A stretch of 10,854 bases of DNA from Rhizopus sp. PT2906 (Eukaryota > Mucoromycota > Mucoromycetes > Mucorales > Rhizopodaceae), in NCBI GenBank assembly GCA_025529335.1, contig JAMYHX010000826.1, positions 1 through 10,854 of the forward strand. Reading direction: 5' to 3'. The stretch's first letter is position 1. Every line of letters starts with the position of its first letter. The notes below the pieces were generated by a model, which was not told the origin of the DNA, made no database searches, and was given only the letters and a program-made list of their open reading frames with translations. This document shows, piece by piece, positions 1 to 7,776 of this stretch. The position numbers and the translations under genes are program-made.

Positions 1-200
1 GAGCAAAGAGGGCGGGACAAGCGATCTTGTTCTCACCATTGGGTGCATTTATTTTCGATCACAGGCGAATTTACTTTCCGGAAAGGGAATATATCTATAC
101 CTCTTCTTTTCTAGTCGAGATAAATCATATAGCCTGCTTGTTTTCCATTGTGGATTTTATTGATGGGTAACCCAAATGAGAAGAAATACAGCAACATTTC
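1..200. other. no gene recognised at left edge
   Basis: I see no convincing coding frame, RNA gene or repeat here. It may hold the missing N-terminal part of the broken gene that follows, but no frame stays open far enough to say so. Confidence 0.3.
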
Positions 201-731
201 ATGGACAAAGTATGCGATGACAAAAGAATCAAAACTTCAAAATCCGTAAAAGCAGCATGGGAACAAGTCGTGCATCTTTATGAAAATAGAAACGAGATGG
301 AAGCGCGTTCTTTTATTGCAAAGGGAATTGACCAACACAGAGATCTAGAGGTCATCATTGGCTTCAAAACCATTCAACAGCTCCTGATCGCGTTTCGTCG
401 GTATCATCAGCTTCTCAATCCACTTCATATCAAGCCGCCACCAGGATACGACATCGCTTTTAAATTGTGGTTACCAATCTTTGATTGTATCTTTGTGGAG
501 GATCCATTACTGGCAACAAGAATCGCTGAAAACCGTAAGCGAGTGCACGGCTACTCAAAAGCAGTCGATATATGCACGCAGTAAGCATTCGATAACAGGC
601 TATAAGATTGATATCAGATTCTTATTTGTCGACAGATGTGGGCAGCAAGAAACAGCGCAGATAATGACAAGCTAGCAGATGACTATAACAAACTGCTTCA
701 GAAAGGAAAAGATACCCTTAAACTGCTTAGA
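201..731 (+). pseudogene. frameshifted fragment of a Mucorales-type uncharacterised protein
   Basis: Three consecutive pieces read like one protein with two compensating frameshifts. The first is open from the ATG at 201 and makes sense to about 535, including a piece reading YDIAFKLWLPIF. A second frame makes sense from about 540 to 632, ending in ITGYKIDIRFLFVD. The first frame then resumes at about 634 with WAARNSADNDKLADDYNKLL and GKD. The order 'K-W-P-I-F', then 'GYKIDIRFL', then 'AARN....KLL..GKD' matches a repeated family of unknown function that I remember from Mucorales genomes. That recollection is from memory and is not proven by the sequence. The first frame stops with TAA at 582-584, so no intact product is possible. 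The 3' part is cut where Tc1 transposase sequence begins (about 715-735). I infer a dead fragment with no assignable function. A short functional 127-residue protein (201-584) is the less likely alternative. Confidence 0.5.
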
Positions 732-734
732 AAT

Positions 735-1300
735 ATGAGCTTCCGTATTAAAATCAAGGCCAAGAAGCCTCTGCTTAAGAAGTCGCATAAGTAACGCCGT
801 TTAGCATTGACCATTGTCCATAAAAACTGAACTAGTGATGATTGGAGACGAATGGTGTTCAGTGATGAGTCTAAAGTGAACGTTTTTAGTTCTGATGGAT
901 GCAAGTACTATTGGAGCAGGCCTAATGACAGCTTGCAACTCCATCATTATGACCATACTGTCAAAGGAGGAAACGAAAGTGTAATGGTATGGGGTTGCAT
1001 TACCTACGATGGTCCTGGATACGCTTGTTGGATTCATGATGTCACGTATCAATTTTCCGACAACGTCTACTGTTCCCTGCGTCAGCTGCATCCGTTTGTT
1101 GTTTTGAAATGACTTTGGCCCCGCGTGATGGTTTTGCCTTCGAACAAATACTCAATTAATAAAAATGGTCATGCGATTCAATTTTTTCGAGAGTGGTTTT
1201 AATATATTTTCTCCATAGTGCGAATGAGATGGCTTATAACGTTGGATATTTCTCCGTTTCAAAGCTGATATCGATATTACGTTTACATTGAACAACAACA
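735..1300 (+). pseudogene. Tc1-like transposase relic
   Basis: This is a decayed DDE transposase of the Tc1/mariner superfamily, lacking its N-terminal DNA-binding domain. One frame reads IKAKKPLLKKSHK, then an in-frame TAA (792-794), RRLAL, then an in-frame TGA (828-830) at a position where family members usually have Trp. It continues SDDWRRMVFSDESKVNVF (first catalytic Asp, codon 864-866), DGCKYYWSRP, VMVWGCITYDGPGYAC, and stops at 1112. Past that point only weak echoes remain. NGHAIQFFREWF (about 1164-1199) resembles the region around the second Asp, and LDISPFQS followed by IE (about 1235-1295) resembles the LDWPxQSPDLNPIE block. These need frame changes and carry more stops. It is an old, inactive insertion or fragment; I found no terminal repeats. 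Identification is firm for 735-1040 and tentative after 1112. Confidence 0.85.
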
Positions 1301-1560
1301 GCAACAAATATAGGAAGCGAAAAACACGATAGTACACCATGTTTCTGAATGAATGAAAAAAAGCATTCATGAATGCTAATAAAAGTCTCAATTAACCCAT
1401 TCAATGCCGAGAAAGTTTGTGGTTTGTTTATGATACCACTTCCCACAGCGTTTACAGCAAAACTTGGTCAATCGAAAACTGAAACCATAAACAAAATCAC
1501 AATCTTTACAAGAAGATAATACCGGGAAAACGGCTTCGCTGCCATTAATCCGTGTGCAGC

Positions 1561-1598
1561 AAAAGCATATTTAAAAGGCAAAAGCATATTTAAAAGGC
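1561..1598. repeat. perfect 19-bp tandem duplication
   Basis: The unit AAAAGCATATTTAAAAGGC occurs twice head to tail (1561-1579 and 1580-1598) without mismatch, followed by a few more bases in period. It looks like a recent replication-slippage duplication in non-coding DNA. Confidence 0.95.
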
Positions 1599-2749
1599 AA
1601 AATCAGATTTAATAGATCAGGTTTTGTGGCTATGCTTTAAGGTAATGTATGTTGTCGTTAAGAAAGAAATGTTTATTGATTACAGCATAAGATTAATTAG
1701 CCTACTACAGCATATGTTATGCTCAATTAATCCGTTGCGATCTTTTGCGACAGGAGTCTTCTCTTATCGATAGAAAGAAAGGTAATCGTCCTACATAGTC
1801 ATGTATTTATCTATATTTTTCTTTTGCATAATTGATACTCTACAAATATATGTTTAGGTAAGAGTAGTCTTTTTTCTCTTATCGGTGGTTCAACGGACAT
1901 AAAGTAGTCTGTTAAGCTTTGTGTGTGAGTATTTGTATTCTTATGCAAAACAAGAGATGCAATGAATATATCAAGCAAGAGCGCGGGGGTCTACCGATTG
2001 TTTTTGTCCAATCATAAAAGCAGGATCAAATTTAGCGACTCTTTTGGGAAAAAGAAAATAAATACCGCGAAATGGGATTGTTTTGATTCTGCGTTAATCT
2101 GTATATCAATCAATGAAGTATTCCACTACCGGAAGTTGGCGATCTTTGATGTGATGACCATGCTTTTCATAAAGCAAACCTAGAGCTGGATCAAAATAAG
2201 CCGGCCCGGAACGAGACAAAATGAATTAGGTTTTAGTTGTAGACACATAACGTATGTCTTTACATATCGGGTGTCATCATACTCAATATGTCATATGAAG
2301 TGATTGTTATCCTTTAAAGTAATATATGATGACAATTTTATTATGCAGAAAAGGGAACCACAAACGCGTAAACAAAAAGCAGCGTCTAAAATGATTAGTC
2401 AGCCTTTTGTCAGATGTGGAAAAAGAGAAACCTTCTATAAATAGAAATGAATGACAAATCCGAGGCTAATAGCAGACGAACAAAAGTAAAGTACACTTGT
2501 TCAATTAAGGCAAGTATCTATGGTTTTGTCTTTTATTTTATTTTTTAAAAAAAGTAGCATCTTGTTTATTATGCGACATTATAGGTAAACACTGTGTTAC
2601 ACTATCCAAAAATTTCTTGTCCTTTTTTACACTATCTTCGATTTTGTATGACAAAAAACATCGAGAAAATTTAAAAAGAGTAAAATATATTTGACGTTCC
2701 TGAAAAAAAAAAAAAAGCCATAGCAACAGTAACATAGCAAATAAAATGA

Positions 2750-2783
2750 TAGCCGAAAAATGATTTGTGGCTTTTTTCGGCTA
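2750..2783. repeat. 11-bp perfect inverted repeat (hairpin)
   Basis: TAGCCGAAAAA at 2750-2760 is the exact reverse complement of TTTTTCGGCTA at 2773-2783, with a 12-nt loop. It is isolated in the spacer about 160 bp upstream of the cyclin start. It could be a cruciform, a binding site for a dimeric factor, or the remnant end of a small inverted-repeat element. No function can be read from it. Confidence 0.8.
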
Positions 2784-2910
2784 ATCCATTATTGCTTAGA
2801 AATCACTGGCTGGATTATGCAGAGGCCACAAAAATAAAAAGGGCGACAACGTTGTTTTATAGACAATATTACTAATGGACAAATTTAACTATTTTTTTTA
2901 ATTCTTAAAT

Positions 2911-2931
2911 CTTCTTCTTCTTCTTCTTCTT
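2911..2931. repeat. CTT trinucleotide microsatellite
   Basis: Seven perfect CTT copies lie 14 bp before the cyclin ATG. This is probably 5' untranslated region or a promoter-proximal pyrimidine tract, which is common upstream of fungal starts. Confidence 0.9.
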
Positions 2932-2944
2932 ATTGTACATTTGT

Positions 2945-3911
2945 ATGAAATCATCTTCTAAAAAACGACGTATATTGCCATGCCCTTATACAAAACAAGA
3001 TTCAAAACCTAAATGTAAATTTAAATATGATCAAGCCTGTAACCTACTGCAGGCTATTGAATTAAGTGGACGAGAGCCGCTCAGCAAAACATGCCTTGGT
3101 AAATACATTTTTATCTTATGATGTTGATAAAAAGCTAATATATAATTGGAAAAAAAGCTCATTTAGCAATATATGTTTCTAAAACTTGGGAAGATAATTA
3201 CTGTCCAGAAAGAACACAGCAACTATTTTACATGATGAACAGTTTATTAAACACAACCCGCATTGAGACTGACGAACCTTTTGAGGTCTTGCTTCAGAAA
3301 TATTGTGCAAGTTCTACATCGATGCCTACCCTGTGTCCCAGTGTGACCTTGCTGGTTGCGATCAGTTATATCGAACGGTTGAACAAGGTTAGAGGTTGAA
3401 TATAAAAGAGAAGAGCAAATAAGTTAACACTATTCAGAAATACCGAAATCTAAAAGGCACCGCAGGTTGTGGATCTCGAATGATTTATGTCGCCTATAAC
3501 CTTGCAGCAAAATATATCCACGACTGTCTCAGATTAGTCATCTACACTACACAAAAGTATATTGATCGACCCATGACACCCCCTACTTCACCCAAAATAC
3601 CCCAGAATGACAATAACAATAATAATAATGATAATAATAATAATACAACTGTGCATAATGTCACATCCATCTTTCAAAGCTGCATTGAGAATGATGTTGA
3701 AAAAAGACAAAAAGTGGCTCGAATGGAAAAAGAATTTCTATGTTTCCTCAACTTTGACCTTTCTGTAGACGATCCTATCGCTCTTATCGAATGGGCACAA
3801 AGTTATGATGATGCACCCAAGCAATCAACCATATTTTGTCTTGATGAAAAATATACCTCGGCGGACGAAGGCGATGATGAAATGGATGAAGACGATGATG
3901 CGACATTGTAA
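2945..3911 (+). CDS. cyclin, Pho80/PCL-like fold (3 exons)
   Basis: Proposed exons are 2945-3098, 3158-3387 and 3438-3911, giving 285 residues. Introns are 59 nt (GTAAAT...AAG, branch GCTAAT) and 50 nt (GTTAGA...CAG, branch TTAAC), and the frame is kept across both. The cyclin-box helices are visible: HLAIYVSKTWE (about 53-63), CPERTQQLFYMMNSLL, a helix with CPSVTLLVAISYIERLNK (about 111-128), GCGSRMIYVAYNLAAKYIHD after the second intron, and near the C-terminus MEKEFLCFLNFDLSVDDP, the usual hydrophobic last helix. This suggests an activating subunit for a cyclin-dependent kinase; which kinase and which cell-cycle or nutrient role cannot be told. An insert inside the box carries several S/T-P sites (PMTPPTSP), followed by an Asn-rich run encoded by AAT/AAC repeats (about 3606-3650). 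The C-terminus is very acidic. The first in-frame ATG after the CTT tract was taken as start. Assignment to Pho80/PCL rather than another cyclin class is tentative; the cyclin fold is well supported. Confidence 0.8.
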
Positions 3912-3942
3912 AAAAATCACACAAAAAAAACAAATATTGTAT

Positions 3943-4451
3943 TTATATCATATCCACACATCTTGCTAATAAACCTCCCTTCACATCTATCATAATTATC
4001 CAAAAAGTCTCAATAATTGTGATGTTGAAACAAAGGCTAATGATGCGACGACTACCTGACTTTGGTACCGATTGTGTCTTTGTATACGTCTTGATTTGCA
4101 GTTGAGAGAGGGAGATGATAAGCTTGAAAGGCTGTTCAGAATTGCTTCTCGTTACAAAGCAAAAAGCTCCTCCAATTGTAAAGCTTAGCCTGTCTTTTGG
4201 CAATTTCCTTGTACTGAATGCATGTTGTTCTCTTATTAGCCTTGTAGGTCTCACGCATCTTTGTTAAGGAAGGAGCGCTTATGAAACTCAAGCATTTCTT
4301 TTTGCAATGTTGCTCGTCGTTTTTTAATGTGTTGGCAATAAGTTTTTATAAACCATCTAATGTTCAAGACATCTTTGTCCAGTTGGAAATTCTGAGGTAA
4401 ATAAGTGATTTTAATAGCATCTTGATTAGATATACAGCAAGTAATGTTTGT
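3943..4451 (-). CDS. possible unidentified two-exon gene, 5' end unresolved
   Basis: On the minus strand a frame open from 4451 reads coding-like sequence (ITYLPQNFQLDKDVLNIRWF, then a basic stretch KKRRATLQKEMLEFHKRSFL). It meets a plausible 41-nt intron at 4254-4214: donor GTGAGA, branch GGCTAAT, acceptor ATTCAG. Splicing keeps the frame and opens a further 89 codons to a TAA at 3943. A 41-nt intron is credible because the neighbouring BIG1-like gene has one of the same length. The model gives at least 155 residues, but no in-frame ATG precedes the basic stretch, so an upstream exon or start is missing. It would converge on the cyclin gene (32 bp apart) and diverge from BIG1, a tidy compact layout. 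I do not recognise the protein. An alternative frame from an ATG at 4258 reads MRETYKANKRTTC and ends at 4136, so a frameshifted or differently spliced gene is also possible. Confidence 0.35.
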
Positions 4452-4599
4452 TCATGTCATGTGAAGTAGAAAGAAATACTATCAAGTTTAAAACTACGAG
4501 CTTTAGAATGGCTGCACGTTGTACACACACACACACACGCACATAAACCTTTTTTTTTTTTTTTTCTTTTTCCTTTCTGTGTTTCATATTTTATTCATA
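4452..4599. promoter_or_regulatory. likely BIG1 promoter, possibly bidirectional
   Basis: This short gap precedes the BIG1-like start. It holds an (AC)8 microsatellite at 4523-4538 and a run of 16 T at 4550-4565 continuing as a pyrimidine-rich tract, typical of fungal upstream regions. If the minus-strand candidate is real, the gap is a divergent promoter. No specific factor site is recognised. Confidence 0.35.
4523..4538. repeat. (AC)8 microsatellite
   Basis: Eight perfect AC dinucleotides, imperfectly extended to about 4542, lie in the gap upstream of the BIG1-like gene. Confidence 0.9.
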
Positions 4600-5711
4600 A
4601 TGAAGATTTACACTGCTGCCTTGCTCTCTACTTTAGCATCAGCCGTTGTTGCCTTTGAAAACACGGTACCCTGCCTTATGTGGTCTCCCAAAGAGTAAGC
4701 AAAGCAAATATATAGCGTTACAGTATAACAAACAGCAACTTTGATAGCTACATTAAACCAGTGACCGAAGCCAGCAATCAGCTTGTCATCTCCAATACCG
4801 ACGCAACTTTAAGAATTCTTTCTTCTTTATCTCCAGACATTTGCTCTGCCAAAGTCATTGCTTTATTAGACCAACCCGAGGTAATTACTTCATGTAAAGA
4901 AAAAGTCTGTCATATAAACATACGTCGCTCTTTAGGTTCACAGTAACGATTTTACTCGTTACGACAACAAGTATGCTTTCACTCAACTCAAGGTAAATAC
5001 AAAACTCAGACCTTGTCACGTATTCACTCTTGTCGTTAGGAACACGTTAGTCAAGCTCATTCTCGTTCTGATATTGAGTATGTCACAGGCGGTGTTGATG
5101 TTCAAGCAATAGCTAAAAAGATTGCTACCAAGTGTGATGCTGCCATTGCAACTTTGGACGCTTCCAGTAAATGAAACATTATATGAAAAAGTAGCTCATG
5201 TTTACTCACAATCGTAACATAGCAATCTCTGCTGATGATTTCCCAGAACAAACTACACCCCTCGTTGCTATTGTACCTCTTCCAAACACTAACAATTTTG
5301 AAGGAAATGGTAGGCCTCCAACCGAAAGAAAGCAAACAGAGCAGTTTTTTCATTTAACTTTCTGTATAGATGCCTTATTAGGACGTTTCTTTCAAGTCCT
5401 TGAGCAAAAGGTGCAGGATGACTATGCCATTATCTACACATCTAGCTCTACAAAGGCAGGTCAAAGAGAAAAAAAAAAATAGACAAGAGGCTAACTGTTT
5501 TGTACTATAGACAGATGAAGCTTTAATTCGTCGTGCCCCTTCTAATACTAACTTACCCATCTTTGCTAAATACCAATTATTTACCCCTGGTGTCTTCATG
5601 GTTCTTGGTGTTACTATTCTCTTCTTGTTTATTGCCGGTACAGGCCTTACCTGGTTAACAGGCATTCAAACGCCTGTTCGTATGGAAGCAGTCAAACAAA
5701 AGAAAAACTAA
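4600..5711 (+). CDS. BIG1: BIG1/VOA1-like ER membrane protein (7 exons)
   Basis: Exons are 4600-4694, 4736-4880, 4936-4992, 5040-5166, 5223-5309, 5370-5455 and 5511-5711, giving 265 residues, the length of yeast Voa1. Introns are 41-60 nt, with frame kept throughout. A signal peptide occupies about residues 1-18 (cut near VVA/FEN). It is followed by NTVPCLMWSPK, a segment SPDICSAKVIALLDQP, and an otherwise soluble lumenal domain. A single membrane helix follows (about 225-248: GVFMVLGVTILFLF...), preceded by the family-like KYQLFTPG. The tail ends KQKKN, a KxKxx dilysine ER-retrieval signal. Family members are type I ER proteins related to the V-ATPase accessory subunit Ac45; yeast Voa1 helps assemble the V0 sector and Big1 affects cell-wall beta-1,6-glucan. 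Which role applies here cannot be decided. The sixth intron is unusual: either a GC-AG intron (5456-5510) or a GT-AG intron shifted by 4 nt (5460-5514), differing by one residue (Thr or Ala). Confidence 0.85.
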
Positions 5712-5864
5712 GAAAGAGGATGAAGAAAGAGAGAGAGAGAAAAAGAGACATTTCTTTTTTTATTTACATTTCCCCCCTTCTCTTTTACATGTATAAAAAG
5801 TCTTTATGTTTCGCTTTTTTCTTTCTTTTCTTTTTTTCTATAATACATTGGATATTTGTTCTTT
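5712..5864. other. shared 3' region of two convergent genes
   Basis: A gap of 153 bp separates the BIG1-like stop from the stop of the minus-strand SGNH gene. It has a GA-rich purine tract (5712-5750) followed by T-rich sequence. It presumably carries both polyadenylation regions; no clear signal was singled out. Confidence 0.4.
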
Positions 5865-7561
5865 TTATGCTTGTTGATTCACAAGCTTTGGTATACTTGT
5901 GAGACTGCTACTATGGTAAAGAGTGACATCAGTAAACTTGGCGACACTGACAACGGTTGTATCACAACTGGTGACAGCCAAGCCTGCATACACATCCTTG
6001 GACATGGTGATGGCGATAGAAGCAAAAGGTTCCCATTCTGTCTTTGCCCCTAAAAGGTCAATATGTTGAATATGAGCTTCAAAGAGATCTTCACTTTGAC
6101 GTGTCAGGCGAAGGCGGTATGGAGGTGTGGCCTTCATAGTCTTGATTATCTTGGTCGGTCCAAAATTGCGGTATCGCACTTGTACAAACACACCATCTGC
6201 AGGCGAGATGCCGAGCATGATCAATGGAGAACCAGAAGCCAGATGCTCACGGATCATGATACCAGCCTTGGCACATTTGGCAAACGTCGAATGGGATCGA
6301 ATGGTGCTTTCGAGTGTACCAGAACCCGAAAAGGATTGGTACATAAATCGGAAGGCATCACTGGTATCGTCAATGTCAGCACCAGAACCCCAGAGAGTAA
6401 ATGTGGTTGAAGAATCGGCTGAAACGGTTCCAGGGAGTCCAATTCGTGTTTCATCACCCACGTCCATAGTTTGCCAGTCTCCTGGTAAGTTTGGATTCGG
6501 TGCTGGTCCAGGCAGTGGCTGTCTTGGATCGTTTATTTTAGCTTCCAGAAAAGGTGAGAGTCTTTTGGCAAACAGTTCATGACCAGCATCGTTCAAATAC
6601 CCCTAAGGATGAAAGTTGAAGCAAAGTTTCTCATTTTTGTGTAGCTCTTGTGTGCGAATATGGGGGGGGGTCAGCATTTTACCTTTTCATTATATAAACT
6701 GGGTCCATGTCGCACCCAACCTGTTGTATCTATAAAGTAGGTGTGTAGTTCTCCTTGACGATTGAGCGATACGACTGCTTGCTGTGATGGACGGAACATG
6801 TCTCCGAGCGGTTCGGAAAGCACAAAGATGGGTACATCAGGATTCGATAATCTTTGACGGACTCGAATGAGAAATGAAGTGAGCGTATCACGGTAATCCG
6901 GAGAAGTGTACCCTTTATGCTTATCGTTGGTGCCTAATAATACAACTACCGCGCAGGGCTTTGTTGAAGTATATTGTTGTTGTTTCATCTGTTGTGGTGG
7001 CCATATGTCAAAATACCTTGTAGATAGTCCGTTGATTAAAGTAGCACCTGAGTAAGCTATGTGGATGTGGTCCATGTCAATCGTATCACTTGTTATCCAT
7101 GCAAAACTACTTAAAGGGCCACGGCTAGTTTCTGTGCCCAAGATGAGATCATGGCCAACAAATTCGATTATATCTTTGGATATAAATGGTATAGTTTGGC
7201 CTGTATCTTCTATAAGAATAGACTGTAAACTGATGACTTCAGTAGCCACTACGAGTACTTGGTGTTGTTCATTGTCAGGGAAAGGGATTAAATCTATATT
7301 TGGTGTCGTATTTCCAAAGAATGAGCTTGGACCGTCGTCTATCTGTATAAGTACGTTGGCAGGCTTTGATAGTTGTACTTTGACAGTATATGTGCCTTTG
7401 AGGACGACTTTAAAATAAGCGCCTGGCCAACCACTCTGAATGTCACTTGAAGTTGACTGCCATCTTCCAATATATTGAATATTTGGGTCTGTAAAAGGTA
7501 TTTTTGTGATAGCAAATACAATATGGAACAATATAAAATACAAGGAAATAGAAAACAACAT
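5865..7561 (-). CDS. secreted SGNH-hydrolase-like protein with concanavalin-like C-terminal domain; catalytic residues apparently replaced
   Basis: Exons 7561-6683 and 6602-5865 are joined across an 80-nt intron (GTAAAA...TTAG, containing a nine-base C run on the coding strand), giving 538 residues. Residues 1-17 are a signal peptide. Residues about 20-125 look like the N-terminal beta-sandwich seen in CE2-type esterases (IGRWQSTSSD, AYFKVVLKGTYTVKVQL). The SGNH/GDSL fold follows (about 130-315): block I reads IEFVGHDLILG, block II AYSGATL, block III LLGTND (210-213), block V GYLNDAGHELF. A Pro-rich linker leads to a DUF1349-like lectin-fold domain (about 335-535: FTLWGSGADIDDTSDAF, KAGIMIRE, YAGLAVTSCD). 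Where active enzymes have Gly-Asp-Ser, this protein has G136-H137-D138, and the usual catalytic His of 'HxND' is Tyr295; the Asp three residues before is Glu292. So the serine and histidine both seem absent. It is probably extracellular or at the wall, binding or acting on sugars. Domain calls are good; activity is doubtful. Confidence 0.8.
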
Positions 7562-7776
7562 TTATACACAAAGAGAAAAAAAAAAAAAAAAGAAAGAGAA
7601 ACATCCCGGAGTCGAAAAGTCTTGTCATACAATGTTAGCACTTCGAATACAGAAAGTGTTGTTTTTTTTTTGGACAAATCAAAATGGAGATTTTTTTTTT
7701 TTACCTGTATGTATCTTTAAACCGTCGTCTCACCGGAGTAAGACGCGACAACCACATTGGAGGTGGCGCTTTGTCG

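Larger units (their letters stand above)
1301..2944. other. gene-poor AT-rich spacer
   Basis: No gene is supportable over about 1.6 kb on either strand. Short open frames exist (for example 1962-2183 on +) but have low-complexity or unremarkable translations. I noticed a 19-bp tandem duplication, an 11-bp-arm inverted repeat, homopolymer A/T runs (for example near 2535-2555 and 2703-2716), a CTT microsatellite just before the cyclin start, and a 39-codon coding-like island on the minus strand at 2106-2225. The last part, roughly 2800-2944, is probably cyclin promoter and 5' untranslated region. Confidence 0.5.

Noticed and set aside
1741..1900. CTCTTATCG seen twice (about 1761 and 1877) as possible element ends
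   Set aside because: Only nine bases in direct orientation, with no matching flanks or gene between them.
1962..2183. 73-residue open frame on the plus strand
   Set aside because: No recognisable motif and no gene context, and it overlaps the minus-strand island that looks slightly more protein-like.
6063..6582. Open frames on the plus strand under the SGNH gene
   Set aside because: They lie antisense to well-supported coding sequence with clear SGNH and lectin-like motifs; they are mirror frames.
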